In this document: piece by piece, positions 60,401-64,000 of the stretch
Position numbering within the stretch: the stretch's first letter is position 1
Layout of the letters: every line of letters begins with the position of its first letter
Source of the DNA: Strix aluco
Lineage: Eukaryota > Chordata > Aves > Strigiformes > Strigidae
Length of the DNA stretch: 64,000 nucleotides
NCBI RefSeq assembly: GCF_031877795.1
Contig: NC_133971.1
Span: 60,024,463 to 60,088,462 of the forward strand
Direction: 5' to 3'
Notes under the pieces: model-generated
Seen by the model: only the letters and a program-made list of their open reading frames with translations
The model's database searches: none
Told to the model about the DNA's origin: nothing
Translations under genes and position numbers: made by a program

Positions 60401-61853
60401 GGGTCAGAGATAGAGTTAAAACACACAGAAGCAACCTCATCCTTACCCTGCCCTGGGCAGATACCTGGAGAACTTCAATAGGTAGGGCCTCTTTGGGGAG
60501 AAGTTCTAATTGCATCAAGTGGAAAGAAAACCCCTCTCTACACTGCAAACGTCCAGGTATTCCTAGAAAAAAATTGTCATCTTGTTACAGCAAAATGGAA
60601 ACCCACAAGAGATTCCCAAGAAAGGTAGTTCAAGTGAAGAAATCCAACTAAAACCCACACAGCATAGAAGCTGATCTCTTAAAATTTCACACCTCTTCTT
60701 TCTTTTGGAACAGCCACGTCAATTTGTTCTTCATATTTTCAACTCCAGCTCTCAGGCAAGATAGAAGCTGGTAGGAGGCAGACACCGATAAAGGCTCTAC
60801 TGGCACAGTGTCAGGTAAAGAGAAACCATTTTTACATTTCTGCTCTGACAAGAGAGGACAATATATTCTAGCCTGGAAGTTTAGATGGCAAAAGTAGCAG
60901 TGATTAATTGCTCTAATTAGGGATCCAAATAGGAAAGAGTGAGTTTCCTGAGCTATTGCATGCTAAATTTTCTCACTTCTGTGAATAACTGTATTGCTCA
61001 GAGGAGATGGGCATCCAAGTGCATCTCCAGAACAAACATTTACCCACTTCAACTTAGAAATACCACTAGAACCTCAACACAGATAACTAATGCAAAGAGA
61101 CAATAGGCTATTTCAGCTCCTGGTAGGCAGCATAATAGCCCGGTTCAGCTGCTTCCCTAAGGAGCTCGATAAATGCTTGTACAAGCAACTTCATTGAATA
61201 TGGGTGTGTTGCTGGTCTACCACACCACCACTTGCTGGTTTCAGTGAACAGCCAATTTCTGCTGGGCACTTCAGCACTAACAGGAGACTTCTCAGCAACA
61301 GGGCTGGTACCTTGATCCTTTTGTGTTCTTCACTGAGACTTGTTCCCTTCCTCCTCCACCTGCCTTTCAGCCAGCACTGACCTTTGTGCCACCAATGGAT
61401 GTCAGGTCCTGATTCTGACCTCTCTGATGAGGACAAATGGAAATAAAACCACTGCAGTCAATAGAATTACACCAAAACCTATCTCTTTTCACCAGAAGGA
61501 GAGCAGAGAGCACTTAAAGTGCTGACTGTCAGCTTTGCCAAATGCCTTATGGGAAATTCTGAATGCATTTCTTCAAAAAAAAGCTGGAAGATGTTTAGCA
61601 AAAAAAACCCCCACAACATTTTAGTTGGAATATATCCTACACAGTCCGGGAGTCAGCCAACTTTAGCAACACTCTTCTGTCATATGCAGAAAAAGCTTTT
61701 GGTTCAGCTGAGTCAAGCTGTCTCTTATTGACAATCAGATGTACTGGCACAGACCATCTAATCTGGTTTGTGGCCATCTACAAGTAGCTAGAAGCACACG
61801 AATAATAAGCGTTCATCACTGCACAATGATTTATATGAGGAGGGCATATGTCC

Positions 61854-61872
61854 TTTTTTTTTTTTTTTTTTT
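61854..61872. repeat. Poly-T run, 19 bases
   Basis: Uninterrupted run of T. A minus-strand retrocopy tail is conceivable, but no adjoining element is recognisable. Confidence 0.9.
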
Positions 61873-64000
61873 GGTGTTTGTTTGAACTGATCACATACCC
61901 AACTATTAAAAATCACTAATAGAGGCCACCAGGAAAGGAGATGGCATGTGTGCATGCCAGCAGCACTTCACATTCAGTAAGTACAAGACTTCTTTCACTG
62001 CCTGTGCCTGTCAGAGGAGTCTCTACAGTGCTACATCACCAGAGAGCAGGCCATCAGGGCTGCAGAGGATTGCAGGCTGGTCTTAGAAATGTTCCTGCTG
62101 GTGAAGCAAAGTAGAGCAGAAATACGCAAAACAAGTTCTACTGCTGATTGTACCCTCTCATTTGTATGCTCAACACTCTTCCAGTAATGAATCATCAGCC
62201 CAAGTTCTGCTCAGCTCATCATAGCTGCAAGTGCTGCAATAGCACTAAACTGGGGAGGACATGGATTCATCTCCAAATGACCAAGCTGGATGTCCATGAA
62301 CCTGGCAAAAATTTTACGCTGCTGATCTGGAAAGTGGCATAGTACACAGCTATCCATAGCAGAGTTGAATAAAGGAGACAAGGTGTCTGCAGTGTAGTGT
62401 GCATGAGTGGTAAAGAAAATTTTATTCCCCTTTAGTCAGAGTGCTCTAGAGAACAGCAAAATTACCCAGCTATGGTCATGCCTCCTTTAGTCAGGAAAAC
62501 TCTTCATGTCAAGACAGGGGAAGCCAATGCATCCCATGGGGGAAGGGAGTGCTCCATTCCTTTCCAATCATCAGAACAATCTAGGGAAAAAATCACAACA
62601 TTTTGGACAAAATGCCTCATACATTCCCCAAGCAGAAAGGCAAACTCAGTTCCAGGTGTCTGCAGCTCTTACCTGAACAAGATACCTGGAAGTTACACCT
62701 GGTGAGCAACAGAAAGAAGCTACCAGTCACACAGACACCTGGGACCAGCTATGAACTCATTCCCAGCAATCCCATCTCTGGTAAAAGACACACCTGTGCC
62801 TGCCAAGAACAGAGATTACATTTGGAGATAACAGTGCAACATGGTGTTTTTTAAAGACTTTATGAGGAAAGAATGAGGGCTTTTTTGTTAACAGCTCAGT
62901 TTTGGTTACAGATTTTTATGTGCCCATCCAGCCAAGTGAAACAAAGCACAGTACTGAAAGAACTAGAGGGACACAACCAACACTCAGATACTGCCTTCAT
63001 CTGGAGTTGAACAAAGTGCACCTTGTCACAATGCCTTTCAGGGGAACTGCATCAGGTAAACAAACCCCAGATTCACAAGAAATTAAAGATGCACTGATGG
63101 CCTATATAATAAAGGGGAGATGTACATAAGCACAATTTCAGAATTAAAAATCTAAAGTCAAACTTGTAAGGTGACCTTTACACATGGAGCCATTTGTCTC
63201 CAGTGTCAATGGTCTTTCAGTTTCTAAAGGACCCTAGTACCTGCTTGTTGCAGAGAGCTGCATTTTGTTTTTGAAAGCTTTGCTGTCAAGGAAGTTGAGG
63301 ATCCTTTATAGAGCCAATCCTGAGGAAACAGAGCGGGTACAGTTTCCCATTTTTTCATAATGATCCATTCATAGCATAGCAGTAAGAGAAACAATGGCAA
63401 GATCAGTTATGCCGTCTTCAGAAACAAGGAAACATTACGTTTGGATGAAGGGATGATAAAATGGAGATAGAAAAGGAGCGAAGAAACTTGAAAAGATGAA
63501 TTTTTATGAGAGCAGGTGGAATGGGGAAGTCACAACAGCTCTGATCTAGAAGATATACAGGCTGGCCACGTATCTCAGCTAAGGACTGGGTAAGAATTTC
63601 CTCACGGAGCAACCACATGGTTCCTTAGACAACAACTGTTCTTTTCCCTCTTTCTCAGTTCCAGAAATTGCAGCCTTTGCCATTTTTGCTGCCTGGCACT
63701 ACTGTGGAAGGATGTAGCATCTCTCCATTCCATAACAACCAGGACAGATAGCACCCATGGGCCAACAGCCCTGCACAAACGCACTTGCTCCAGGAATTAA
63801 GACACTTACTTTTCCTGCTGCATTGTTGCTAGGGAGCTCTTGAGGTTCCCCTGGATACTGTGCAAGGGGTAATAAAACACTCGCGTCTGCCTGAACTGAA
63901 CAGTAACTGCTATCAGCAGTTCCTCTTGCCTGCTCTTCTTTTGGCTTTGTTTGCTCTACCCCTGATTTGTTGCAAAAACGAGGGTATTGCCAGGGGATGA

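Larger units (their letters stand above)
52841..64000. other. Downstream noncoding DNA, no gene or retroelement recognised
   Basis: Eleven kilobases of AT-rich sequence. Open frames of up to 154 codons (59761-60225, plus) and 106 codons (58519-58839, minus) lack any family resemblance. A runs lie near 52883-52898 and 52992-53006. I see no CR1 or LTR copy here, unlike the left half of the window. Conserved regulatory elements could be present but cannot be recognised from a single sequence. Confidence 0.5.

Noticed and set aside
1..64000. CRISPR arrays, tRNA or rRNA genes, bacterial-type operons
   Set aside because: No regularly spaced direct repeats, cloverleaf or ribosomal sequence was seen, and the window is vertebrate nuclear DNA.

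Overview
The window looks like avian nuclear DNA. It carries several CR1 (chicken repeat 1) LINE fragments with the ATTCTATG-type 3' tail, two solo LTRs of the common avian ERVL type (ends TGTCATGG...), and one intronless gene in a sharp CpG island within long AT-rich noncoding DNA. There are no bacterial operons, tRNAs, rRNAs or CRISPR arrays. The bird assignment comes from these repeats. I cannot name the species.

Positions 1-49.4 kb are intergenic. They hold CR1 pieces at 1-352(-), 620-985(+), 2819-3470(-), 7031-7355(-), 7356-8052(-), 15345-16432(+), 20245-20425(+), 20560-20900(-), 27360-29690(+) and 45625-45755(+). Solo LTRs lie at 23512-24076(-) and 29701-30278(-), the second directly behind the 27-kb CR1. 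A weak but protein-like broken reading frame occupies 13498-14640 on the minus strand. A possible third LTR lies near 25.06-25.77 kb.

Positions 49.45-52.15 kb are a GC-rich CpG island. It holds the single confident gene, TMEM271 (50669-51763, +), a predicted four-pass membrane protein of 364 residues in one exon. Its upstream leader contains two short open reading frames joined end to start by ATGA overlaps, the last overlapping the TMEM271 start codon. CGG-type triplet repeats occur in the leader and in the coding region.

Positions 51.8-52.8 kb are probably 3' untranslated sequence with a candidate ATTAAA signal. From there to 64 kb I see no recognisable genes and no recognisable CR1 or LTR copies, only simple repeats. 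The most interesting observations are the uORF relay in front of TMEM271, the unidentified coding relic at 13.5-14.6 kb, and a WW-binding PPxY motif in the TMEM271 tail.
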